Position numbers and translations under genes: made by a program | The notes under the pieces: model-generated | Databases searched by the model: none | Seen by the model: only the letters and a program-made list of their open reading frames with translations | What the model was told of the DNA's origin: nothing | Shown: one piece after another, positions 34,835-44,243 of the stretch | How positions within the stretch are numbered: the stretch's first letter is position 1 | Layout: every line of letters starts with the position of its first letter | Assembly: GCA_024516035.1 (NCBI GenBank) | Contig: CM044961.1 | Span: forward strand, 6,569,515-6,633,514 | DNA length: 64,000 nt | Source of the DNA: Bactericera cockerelli | Taxonomy: Eukaryota; Arthropoda; Insecta; Hemiptera; Triozidae | Direction of reading: 5' to 3'

Positions 34835-34843
34835 AGAGGTGAT
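34835..34843. repeat. Left target-site duplication (9 bp)
   Basis: AGAGGTGAT directly precedes the retrotransposon and is repeated exactly at 40894-40902. Because this 9-mer is part of the host minisatellite, chance identity is possible; joining the flanks with one copy restores unit phase exactly. Confidence 0.7.
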
Positions 34844-35433
34844 TTGATGCCTATGGTTGGAGTAAGACGTTACGTCCGAAAGTTTTTTTTTCTCTTAATT
34901 AATATTTAAGTTTGAACTTTTAAGAAAAATATTTTATTTCAACAGTAATTATTGTTGTAAATTCCTAATTTTTCTAGTAAAAATAAGTTGTTGCTGAAAT
35001 AAATTTTAGTGAAATAACAGTGCTTTTATTCAATAATTTTTTTTTTTTTCGGTAATTAATTTTAATAATCTACGAAGTTATAGTTTGATTCAAGCTCTAG
35101 ATCACGTGACCCCCCTTAGCTACTGGTGTAGCTAGGTGGGGAGTGGAGTGGTAAGATTCAACAAACTTTGTGTGCTGTACATTGTATAGCATTCTACTTG
35201 TACAAAACATCTAGATACTGTCAAGATTCATTGAACTGTTATCAATCAACAAATAGGTTCATACTTACATAGATACATAATAGGTATCTCATAATAGAAA
35301 TAGCTCTGTGCAATAGGTATCTAGTGCTCCTACTGACCTACTTATCAATCTGAAGAGAGTTTTATAAACACATACTTCATTTTTAACTACATTGGATTAC
35401 ATCACCCCTTGTAGTTATAACTCACAATGAAAA

Positions 35434-36825
35434 ATGTCATATAGTAACCCTTCTTCAATACAAGGGGATACAGACATGCAGTCAGGAGAGCTAGTATTTC
35501 ATACTCCTATTTCCAGCAGATTTCAAACTCCTCTAAATAAAAATAATAAAAGACCAAGAAAAGACTCTCCCTTAACTGAAGGTGTACCTAATCGATTAGA
35601 TATTGTAAAATTAAAGAAAGATATATATGACTCAGTGACCAAGATAGAAAAAGAAATAATTAATCAAACACAAGAACAGGAAACTGTGAATATGTTGATA
35701 AACAAGTTAAGAATAATTAATGATAACGTAGAGAAAATCACCACGTCATATAATGTTCTGTATGCCCGCATTGATGAAAGTAGCGCTGAAGAAAGAGAGG
35801 AAGTAATAATTAAAACAATAAGGCAAACAATACAAGACGAGACAAAATGGATAGTTCAGGAAATAAATGGAACAAAAGGTGATGAAATAGATAGTATGGA
35901 AACTTCAAGTGAAGGAGAAGGTGATAAAAGTTTGAAAGGGTTGATAATGACTTTAAACAAGGAAGTCCAGGAAATAAAACAATCAATTGGAAAAGGTACT
36001 ACATCCGAAAATACCTATGCCAATAAACTAAAAATGGCGAATGTAAGTAAACCTTTAATTCCCCAAAAAAAGCCATCAATTCTGATATATCCGGATGATG
36101 ATAAAAAAGAAGAAATGAATTCAAGCAAAATTACAAAAGATGCTGTAATGAGAGCAATTAAGCCGTCCTCAGTGGGAGTAAGAGTTGAAAAAGTAAGAGA
36201 ACTGAAGAACGCAGGAATAAGCATTGAATTAACTAGGGAAGAAGATGTAATGAAATTTCAAGCAAGTGATATTTGGAGAGAAATAGGAGTAACAACCAGA
36301 GTTCCAGGTAAAAAAAGTCCAAAAATTGCTATTTACAATGTACCAGTAGAATGCAATGATGAACATATAATAGAAGAATTGAAAAGTCAAAATATACAAA
36401 TTCAAGATCAATCAATTAAAGTCATTGGAAAAATGGGACCCAGAAATAGAGACACAACTACTGTCATTATAGAATGCACACCATATACAAGAAAGACCCT
36501 GATTGATAAAGGTAAATTATACTTGGAATGGTCTGTCTGTCATATTAAGGACCATATCAGCATATTACAATGCTACAAATGCCAGGAATTTGGACATTTG
36601 GCCCAAAAATGTACAAGCAAAACACCAGTATGTAGACATTGTGGATCAGAAGAACATGATTCACGCAATTGTGAAGAAAAAGCTAAGGAAAACTTTAAGC
36701 CAACATGTACACTATGCAAAAAATTTGGTAACTTGAAAGTAGAACACATGGCATCTGACAGCAAAAACTGTGAAATATGGAAAAGAAAATACCAAGCTAC
36801 TCTAAGAAACATTGACTATGATTAG
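35434..36825 (+). CDS. Retrotransposon ORF1 (Gag-like, three CCHC knuckles)
   Basis: 463 residues. It binds the element RNA to form the ribonucleoprotein that carries out target-primed insertion. The N-terminal half is hydrophilic and rich in Lys/Glu with coiled-coil-like stretches. Zinc knuckles sit near the end: CYKCQEFGHLAQKC (380-393), CRHCGSEEHDSRNC (400-413) and a looser third one starting CTLCKKFGN (425) with its His and Cys in HMASDSKNC. ATG 35434 is the first one that opens the frame. A five-codon upstream ATG frame (35427-35444) overlaps it and could reduce initiation. The stop overlaps the ORF2 ATG by eight bases (ATGATTAG). The frame is intact, suggesting a fairly recent insertion. 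Confidence 0.9.
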   Translation: MSYSNPSSIQGDTDMQSGELVFHTPISSRFQTPLNKNNKRPRKDSPLTEGVPNRLDIVKLKKDIYDSVTKIEKEIINQTQEQETVNMLINKLRIINDNVEKITTSYNVLYARIDESSAEEREEVIIKTIRQTIQDETKWIVQEINGTKGDEIDSMETSSEGEGDKSLKGLIMTLNKEVQEIKQSIGKGTTSENTYANKLKMANVSKPLIPQKKPSILIYPDDDKKEEMNSSKITKDAVMRAIKPSSVGVRVEKVRELKNAGISIELTREEDVMKFQASDIWREIGVTTRVPGKKSPKIAIYNVPVECNDEHIIEELKSQNIQIQDQSIKVIGKMGPRNRDTTTVIIECTPYTRKTLIDKGKLYLEWSVCHIKDHISILQCYKCQEFGHLAQKCTSKTPVCRHCGSEEHDSRNCEEKAKENFKPTCTLCKKFGNLKVEHMASDSKNCEIWKRKYQATLRNIDYD

Positions 36826-39800
36826 AAATGAAACAGTTAAAATAGGACAAATTAATTTAGGAAATGGAAAAAATGCAACATCAGAAATAATTAAAATTGC
36901 CATAGACAATAAATATGATATTATCATCATGCAGGAACCATATAATCAAAAATATTTCAGTAATAATATTAACAAAATACCCAATCTTGGTAGAAACGCC
37001 AGACCTATACATTTAAAATCAAATGAAAGAATATTTGCCGCAATAGCAGTACTAAATGATAAAATTACAGTCATGGCCTTAGACTCTATGAACACACAGT
37101 TCTTTGCTGTAGCATTAGTTAGATTGAACATGGAAGATATATACATAATTAGTGGATACTTTAAACCAAACATAGATCTGCAAGAACACATGAATCAATT
37201 AACTGAAATACTCAACAAATTAAGAGATAAAAAAGTTATCATAGGAGCTGACATAAACTCAAGATCAACTGTATGGCATGACAGACTCACTGATAGCAAA
37301 GGTGTAATAATGGAGAGGTACTTAGTAGAAGAAAATCTATACATTCACAACAAGCCATCTGTATATAATACTTTTACAAGCACTACCAATAAAAGATCAA
37401 ATATTGACTTAACCATAACTACTGGAAATTTATCAAGCAAAATCATAAATTGGAAAATTATGGGAGATGAATTGATAACAAGTGACCATAATATAATTGA
37501 GTATCAAGTTGAATTACAAGCTAATATAATTTCCACTAAAAAAAGTGCAAAATATAACATAGGAGCAGCAAATTGGACCTTGTTCAATGAAACCCTACAA
37601 AAAGAAATAGAAAAAAACCAGTGGAATGATAAAGGAGCTGATTAACTAAGTTGTATGATAACAGAAGTCATAACGAAGTCAGCAAATTTAGCTATACCTA
37701 AAGTCAAAGAAGGATTTAGACGATTTCCTTGGTGGAACCAAAAATTGAATAGAAAAAAAAACATAGTCAGAAAAGCAAGAAAGAAATTTCAGAGAAGCAA
37801 TAATGAAAACAAAGACATAAACTATTCAGAATATGTAAAGCAGCGCAAAGAATACTGCAACATGATCAAACATACAAAGAAAGCGTCATATCAAAAATTT
37901 ATTGAAGAAGACCTACAAAAAGACCCTTGGGGAAAAGCAAACAAGATAATTACAAATAAAATTAACAATGAAGATATAAAACGAGAAATTACAAAATCAG
38001 ATGGCAGCAAGTGTACTTCAATAGAAGAATCAATAGAAACATTAGTGAACGAACTAATACCTTCAAATGAAAATGATAGATATCAGTTCTCTATCATCAA
38101 AGAAGAAATAAAAAACCAAGAAGAACAAATAGAAACAACAATAAGTGATCAAGACATAGGTGAAGCTATATTGAATATAAAAATGAATAAAACACCAGGA
38201 TTGGATATGCTGAACGGGAAAATAATAAAAGAAGCATTCAAAGGAAACCCCAAAATATTTTTCTTGCTCTATAAAAAATGTTGGGAACAAAGAACATTCC
38301 CTAAAATCTGGAAAAATGGTAATTTAAAAATATTGACAAAACCAGGTAAAACCAATCTTACTGACCCAAAATCCTATCGACCTCTAACTCTATTAGATGA
38401 ACTTGGTAAAGTACTTGAGCGTATCATTATTAATAAAATGCGCGAAACCACGCCTAATCAGCTTTTCTCAGAAAAACAATACGGGTTTATTAAAGGAAGA
38501 GACACAGTGTCTGCCATTTGTAAGCTAGTAAATACCATTAAATTCAGACAAGAAAAATATGCTGCTGCCATTTTTGTAGACATATCTGGGGCATTTAATG
38601 AAGTTTTATGGACGTATGCTCTGCAATGTATGAACAATAAAAATGTGCCTAAATCAATACTACAAATGCTTGTGAGCTATTTTGAAGAGAGAACAGTTAT
38701 CTATGAACACTATAAAAAAACCCTAACGAAAGGGTGTCCACAAGGATCCGTAGGTGGAGCTACGATTTGGAATTTTGTTATGGACACGTTTCTACAAGTT
38801 GATTTCCCAGATGAAATAGAAATAATCGCATACGCTGATGATATTGCGGCTGTAATAAAAGGAAATACCAAAAATCAATTGGAAAGTAGAATTAAAATTG
38901 TTACTGATGAACTTGAAAAGTGGATGAATAATTCAAAACAAGAAATTGCTACAAACAAAACGAAGATAATGATATTTGGAAAATTAAGAACTAAACCTAA
39001 AATTAAAATAAAAGAAAAAAACATCGAAAAAGTAAAACACTTCAAATATCTGGGCGTGATAATAGATGATAAGCTATCTTTTAACCAACACATAGCATAC
39101 ATAGCTGACAAGACGAAAAAAATATTCTTTGGTATACGACATCACTTGCAAAAAAATTGGAACACAGGAAAAGCACTAAATCAGATTTACAAAATGGTCA
39201 TTATTCCAATTATGTCATATGCCTCAAGCATATGGAGTCATCGGCTTGACATTAAAAAGGAGAGAGACTCACTAGCATCTGCCCAAAGACTCTGTTTAAT
39301 TCAAGTAATTAAAGGATATAAAACCATATCGCACCATGCAACTCACATTATCGCGAATGAAGCGCCTATACATTTCATAATTAAAGAAAATGCCTGCATT
39401 GAAATATTTAGAAAAAATGGACAAGCCACATATATGGACCTTCAGTTCAATTCATTAGAACATACAAGAAGTGCTGTTAAAACAATCATTCGGGAAAAAA
39501 CAATGGAACTATGGGAAGAAACCTGGACCAACTCAACGAAAGGAGCATGTACAAGAGATATCTTTCCAACTGTTGCTGACCGCTCCAAATTTGACATCAT
39601 CCACACAAGAGACCTGACGAGCATGATGTCTGGACATGGAGAGTTTCAAATACATCTGTTCCGCATCAACAAGACAAGGAGTGCTGACTGCCGTAGGTGT
39701 ACAACTCCAGACACACCTAACCATAGGATCATGAACTGCCAATTATACGAAGAAGAGAGACAAAATTTGGTTAGGAAAGTGGGTACATATAGTAGTTACA

Positions 39801-39874
39801 AAGAATGTTTTGAAAAATGTTACAACAAAAAATGTCTTCTGGAATTATTAATCTTTTTAACCATAAAAAACTAG
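36818..39874 (+). pseudogene. Retrotransposon ORF2 (endonuclease + reverse transcriptase), one in-frame stop
   Basis: 1,018 codons from ATG 36818, in one frame throughout. Residues 1-240 are an APE-type endonuclease: GQINLGNGKN, IIMQEPY, IIGADINSRSTVWHD, SNIDLTI and TSDHNIIEYQ hold the usual catalytic and metal ligands. A TAA at 37643-37645 (codon 276) then breaks the frame between endonuclease and polymerase. Downstream lie RT motifs SYRPLTLLDELGKVLE, GFIKGRDTVSAI, FVDISGAFNEVLW, GCPQGSVGGATIWNF, AYADDIAAV (aspartates near 673-674) and FKYLGVIID, then a C-terminal CRRC...HRIMNC knuckle from residue 958. All catalytic residues remain, so a single base change or a base-call error explains the break. 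Confidence 0.9.
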
Positions 39875-40893
39875 AAAAATGCTAAAATGGTACCATTGCT
39901 CTTTTATATGTTTCCATAATATTGAAATTTATAGATTATTAGATAATTGTATTGTATTAATACTAAAAAAAAAAAATCCTATGTACTTAACTGCTTGCTT
40001 ATACCATTTATTTATATCTAATAGTCATCAGTTTATACCACATACATTTAAACACACATTAGGTATATAGATACTTCACGTTGAAGTAAAAAAATAAATG
40101 ATCAAAAAAAAAAAAAAAAATTCCAAACACTTTTAATATATACATATTATTTTTAATGTAAAGGAAAGGTAAAAAAAAAACAAAAGAAAAAAAAAGACGA
40201 AAAAAAAAACAAAAAAAAAAAAAAAAAAAAAAAACCAAAAAAAACCAAAAAAAAAAAAGGAAAAAACAAAAAAAAAAAACAAAAAAAACAAAAGAAAAAA
40301 AAAGAAGAAAAAAAGAAGACCAAAAAAGAAAGACAAAAAAAGAAGAAAAAAACCTTCCTAATGCCTATTTATTTATTTTTTATTTTATTTTTCTTTCATC
40401 TCCTATCATAAACTATGTAACTAGGAATGCCTAATAAAAAAAAAAATGCTTCTACCTTCTCCACAGGTAACACGACTATCACAGAAACATGACTCAACAT
40501 ACATACAATACACAACACTGACTAGACAATGACTAACAAAGACACCAATACAAATTTAATGTATCTTCCTGTGGTTAAATTAGCAGGGAGATACGCAAAG
40601 ACAACACTCACAAAGACACAGAATACGAAATGACTCCATCACGACTTATCAACAAACTACATCACACATACACCAAGACAATTCACTTGATCTTCCTGTG
40701 GTTAAATTAGCAGGAAGATAACAACATGATCTATATTAAGACAACATTTAACAAGAAACAGAAAACACACAGGACAATAACAACAATTAAGGGGGGAAGC
40801 GGATAAGTCAAAAACAGGAGCCGCACCCCCAAATAAAGCTAGATAAACATTATCTAGCAACAGTAAAGTTGCAATTATTATTATTTGCTACAG
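39875..40893 (+). other. Retrotransposon 3' UTR with A-rich tract and twin hairpins
   Basis: No coding. About 250 bases at 40107-40360 are almost pure A/G. Two near-identical segments (40564-40593 and 40691-40720) read TCTTCCTGTGGTTAAATTAG then CAGGGAGATA or CAGGAAGATA and form a stem of 8-11 pairs with a 12-base loop. The end near 40893 (GCTACAG) directly meets the target duplication. Confidence 0.7.
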
Positions 40894-41265
40894 AGAGGTG
40901 ATACTCCAAGTTCTCAGTGGTGACACTTCCCAAGTTCTCAGTGATGATACTTCAAGTTCTCAGAGGTGATACTCCAAGTTCTCAGAGGTGATACTCCAAG
41001 TTCTCAGAGGCGATACTCCAAGTTCTCAGAGGTGATACTCCAAGTTCTCAGAGGTGATACTCCAAGGGCTCAGAGGTGATACTCCAAGTTCTCAGAGGTG
41101 ATACTCCAAGTTCCCAGAGGTGACACTCCAAGTTCCAGAGGTGACAATCCAGTTCTCAGTGGTGATACTCCAAGTCCTCAGTGGTGATACTCCAAGTTCT
41201 CAGTGGTGATACTCCAAGTTCTCAGAGGTGACACTCAAAGTTCTCAGTGGGTGATACTACATTTA
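40894..41265. repeat. 22-bp minisatellite, right side of the retrotransposon
   Basis: About 16 copies of GAGGTGATACTCCAAGTTCT-type units, beginning with the right target duplication AGAGGTGAT (40894-40902). This is the continuation of the array on the left of 34835. Confidence 0.9.
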
Positions 41266-41907
41266 CGGAAGAGTATTATTGGTGTGTAGTGTAATACTAT
41301 GTGTAGAGTATTATGAGAGGAAAATATTCATGATAAAAAAGTGTAATTCAAGAAAAATCATCAATATGAAGGCCAATAAAATTCGATTTTCCTGGTAAAT
41401 TGACTTTAGCGCCATTCTTGATTTCTTAATTGGCGCTTGAATCACTTTTTCTGTTAGATATAAATACCTAGAATTTATTTTTCATAAAAATGCACTTAAT
41501 TCAATTTGGCGGTAACATACCTACTGTTGAAAATGATCAAAAAGGGTCTTTGTCAGGAAGAAGCATTAATCTTTTCTGTTGGAATTAAGCGGCAAACTCA
41601 TTTTTTTTAAAAATTATTTACGTTATGCTTACATGGTTCATGTTAGGCATAAAAAGTTCTATTAAATCATTTTCAAATAACTTGAGAAAGTCAATTTCTA
41701 AAAAGTTATGAATAGTCAAAGTCTAATTTTTCTTCTGCTGAAAAATTGCTATTTGGCGCTTCTGTCGATTCACTTTTCTTGTAGCGTTATATCTAGGTTT
41801 CTATTACATCCAGTTCTCTTATAATTAAGTTTAACTGTATTAGAAATTATTCAGTAAACTAAGTATCAACCGATGTCTATTTTTTTTTTTTCCATGTTGT
41901 GTTCCAG
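41266..41907. other. AT-rich DNA before the Toll fragment, intron-like
   Basis: No coding signal. It ends with a T run (41880-41891) and TTCCAG at 41902-41907, a plausible acceptor for the Toll fragment's first exon. No leucine-rich repeat exons were found upstream. Confidence 0.5.
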
Positions 41908-42974
41908 TTGATTCATGCAGATGAAATTTTCTGTACAGGCTTTAAGGTACCTCTCGAGAAAATGATTGCGGAAGATTTCTGCGTCACTCTTACATAAACG
42001 GTCCTATTCATCTGTCTGGTCATTGTGGGTTTCCTGTCCGCAATTCTCACGGTCCTCTACTACAAATATGAACAATTGAACACGAGATCATGGTGTGGAT
42101 GTTCGCCCACCGGCTTCTTCTCTGCTGCTTCACCGAAGATGACCGAGAGAGCGACAAACTGCACGATGCCTTCGTCATTTTCTTTAACGATGACCTGGAC
42201 TTCGTCATGAACACGCTCATTTCGGGACTTGAGAAGGACTTCCACATCTGTCAACACTTCCGGGCTTTATGCCGGGCGAGTGCCGGGAGACACAACGAAA
42301 TCCAAGATACAAGTTGAGAGGGACAAGATACAAGTTGAGGAAGTATGAAGTTGAAGATGGATGTGGTGTAAACCAAATTTAGACGGAGTTGGCTTTGAAG
42401 ATGGAATACTTATTTTTAATAATTTATAATTTTTTTGTTTGAAAAAAAAAAATCCCAGAGAAAGTTGACAACTCCCGTCGCACCATCATCGCACTCTCAG
42501 AGTTCCTAAAGAGTGACGGGGGGCGCTGGAGTTCCGCCTGGCGCACGCACTGCCAGAGACAACTGTGCGCGCGTTATTATCCTCATTATTGGTGACATGC
42601 CGCCCCAGGACCAGATGAGCGACGAAATGAAGGCATACATGAGACCATATGAGTGACGAAATGAAGGCATACATGAGACCAGATGAGTGACGAAATGAAG
42701 GCATACATGAGACCAGATGAGTGACGAAATGAAGGCATACATGAGACCAGATGAGTGACGAAATGAAGGCATACATGAGACCAGATGAGTGACGAAATAA
42801 AGACATAAATGAGAACCAACAAGTACATCAACCAACGATCCCTGGTTCTGGCACAATCTCCGCTATTTTCTGCCCCATGCGCCGTCGAAACCATCTCATG
42901 AGATTGCGATGGTGCCAGTATATGTTGAAATGATTGATTCTCAGGAGAAAATCCAGGAGAACTGTGCAAGTTGA
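41908..42974 (+). pseudogene. Toll-like receptor fragment (LRR-CT, TM, TIR), disrupted
   Basis: Reads in order: an LRR-CT-like end with FCTGFKVPLEKMIAEDFC, a stop (TAA 41995-41997), a membrane helix FICLVIVGFLSAILTVLYY with KYEQ, then after a frameshift near 42075 the TIR start VWMFAHRLLLCC and LHDAFVIFFNDDLDFV. Box 2 survives split by a base loss near 42265 (CQHFR, then MPGE). After about 140 bases that may be a small intron or insert come SRRTIIALSEFLKS, LEFRLAHAL, ARVIILIIGDMPPQDQM and finally DPWFWHNLRYFLPHAP, with a stop at 42972-42974, each in a different frame. Intact Toll proteins signal to NF-kappaB through MyD88. At least five frame breaks and a stop say pseudogene, though clustered base-loss errors cannot be excluded. 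Confidence 0.8.
42605..42815 (+). repeat. 34-bp minisatellite made of TIR codons (six copies)
   Basis: GACGAAATGAAGGCATACAT begins at 42621, 42655, 42689, 42723, 42757 and (mutated) 42791. The first copy is in frame with the TIR sequence (QMSDEMKAYM). The 34-base period shifts frame at every copy. Confidence 0.9.
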
Positions 42975-43231
42975 AGATTATAAAAAATGGTCCAATGTGA
43001 GTAACTACGTACAGAATATAGCTTCATATGGATATATTTTTTTTTTTTTTTTAAATAAGCTCGTCAATTTTTGTAATTCCATAAGAAAAACTTTTGGGTA
43101 ATAGTGTAAAACTGTACCGTCATTGTCGAAATAATAAATTATATACTTTTTAAATTAAAGTGATCTATTTTGATTTGACTGATTCCTTCTTTTTTTTAAC
43201 CATTTGAATAGTCTGACATGTTGACTTAGGA

Positions 43232-43353
43232 TTGGGTGGAAGAGATTGCCATAGTCAATAACCCCGCCCTTTAGTTAGGACAAATGTATAAATTTTGTTT
43301 ATTTTTTTTTTTCTTCTTGTTTATATTATTAATATTGTCAATTTTATATTTGC
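43232..43353 (+). repeat. Family M element, left part
   Basis: GGGTGGAAGAGATTGCCATA, then ACCCCGCCCTTTAGTTAGGA, TTTTTTTTTTCTTCTTGTTT and ATTGTCAATTTTATATTTG. The right part (GTTCTACTAAAAAAGAGTTT, CTAAATAAATAAATAAAAC) resumes after the foldback near 44262. Confidence 0.8.
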
Positions 43354-44243
43354 GTGAGCATAAAGTCTCACCCCACCCCCCGTATCTCAAGAATGGCTGA
43401 AAATACAAGAAAACGCAAAAACCCGTATTCCTTAATTTTTAGGGGGATTGATTTTCAGCCAAAAAAAAATTTGTCTACACGGCCCCAGTCAGGCTGGGCA
43501 TGGACCAATTTTAAAATCTTAAATAGAATGGTATGTCTTGTGGCATATTGTTTTAAAGGTCTCATAGAGAGAAGTTCATTACAATAAATTTCAGTGAGCT
43601 ACAACTTACCGTTCTCGAGATACAGGGTCGGACGTCCTGCGTAATATCCATATATTTTGACCTATAACTCGTTGACCGTAAATTCCAGAAAAATGAAATT
43701 TGTTGATAATAACTCCTTATCGCAAGAACTTTCGAACAAGTTAAAACTGGATTTGTTTTTTCGTTAAATTTTTTCGGACCTTTCGTCCGGGTGGCTGATG
43801 AAACCGACCAGAAACTAATATCAACAGAGTATGTCGAGTTATAATTTTTTCGAAAGTGCTTGTCATAAGGAGTTATTATCAACAAATTTCATTTTTCTAT
43901 AATTTACGGTTAACGGGTTATAGGTCAAAATATATGTATATTACGCAGGGTGTCCGACCCTGTATCTCGAGAACGGTAAGTTGTAGCTCACTGAAATTTG
44001 TGTTAATGAACTTCTCTCTATGAGACCTTTAAAAAAATATGCCACAAGACATACCATTCTATTTAAGATTTAAAGTTGGTAAATGCCCAGCCTGACTGGG
44101 GCCGTGTAGGCAAATTTTTTTTTAATTTTTAAGGGGAAAATTTTTTTTTTTCCCCTTAAAAATTAAGGAATACGGGTTTTTGCGTTTTCTTGTATTTTTA
44201 GCCATTCTCGAGATACGGGGGTGGGGTGAGACTTTATGCTCAC
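43354..44243. mobile_element. 890-bp foldback element with arms of about 385 bp
   Basis: Left arm starts GTGAGCATAAAGTCTCACCC (43354) and right arm ends with its complement (44243). The arms match almost throughout, including ACCGTTCTCGAGATACAGGG (43610 left) against the complementary block at 43958-43977, leaving a loop of about 110 bases around 43740-43850. Arm differences are few but include an expanded A/T-run palindrome at 44110-44170. No coding capacity. Confidence 0.85.

Larger units (their letters stand above)
34844..40893 (+). mobile_element. Non-LTR retrotransposon, R1-clade type, full length (6,050 bp)
   Basis: A full-length copy with a 590-base 5' UTR, ORF1 (35434-36825), ORF2 (36818-39874, one stop) and a 1-kb 3' UTR. 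It splits a 22-bp minisatellite and is flanked by AGAGGTGAT on both sides. The apurinic-type endonuclease, FKYLGV-containing reverse transcriptase, three zinc knuckles in ORF1 and C-terminal CCHC in ORF2 are the set found in R1/TRAS/SART-type elements, many of which target repeated DNA. There are no LTRs, and the element ends in ATTATTATTTGCTACAG without a poly-A tail. Orientation is opposite to the host gene. Confidence 0.85.
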
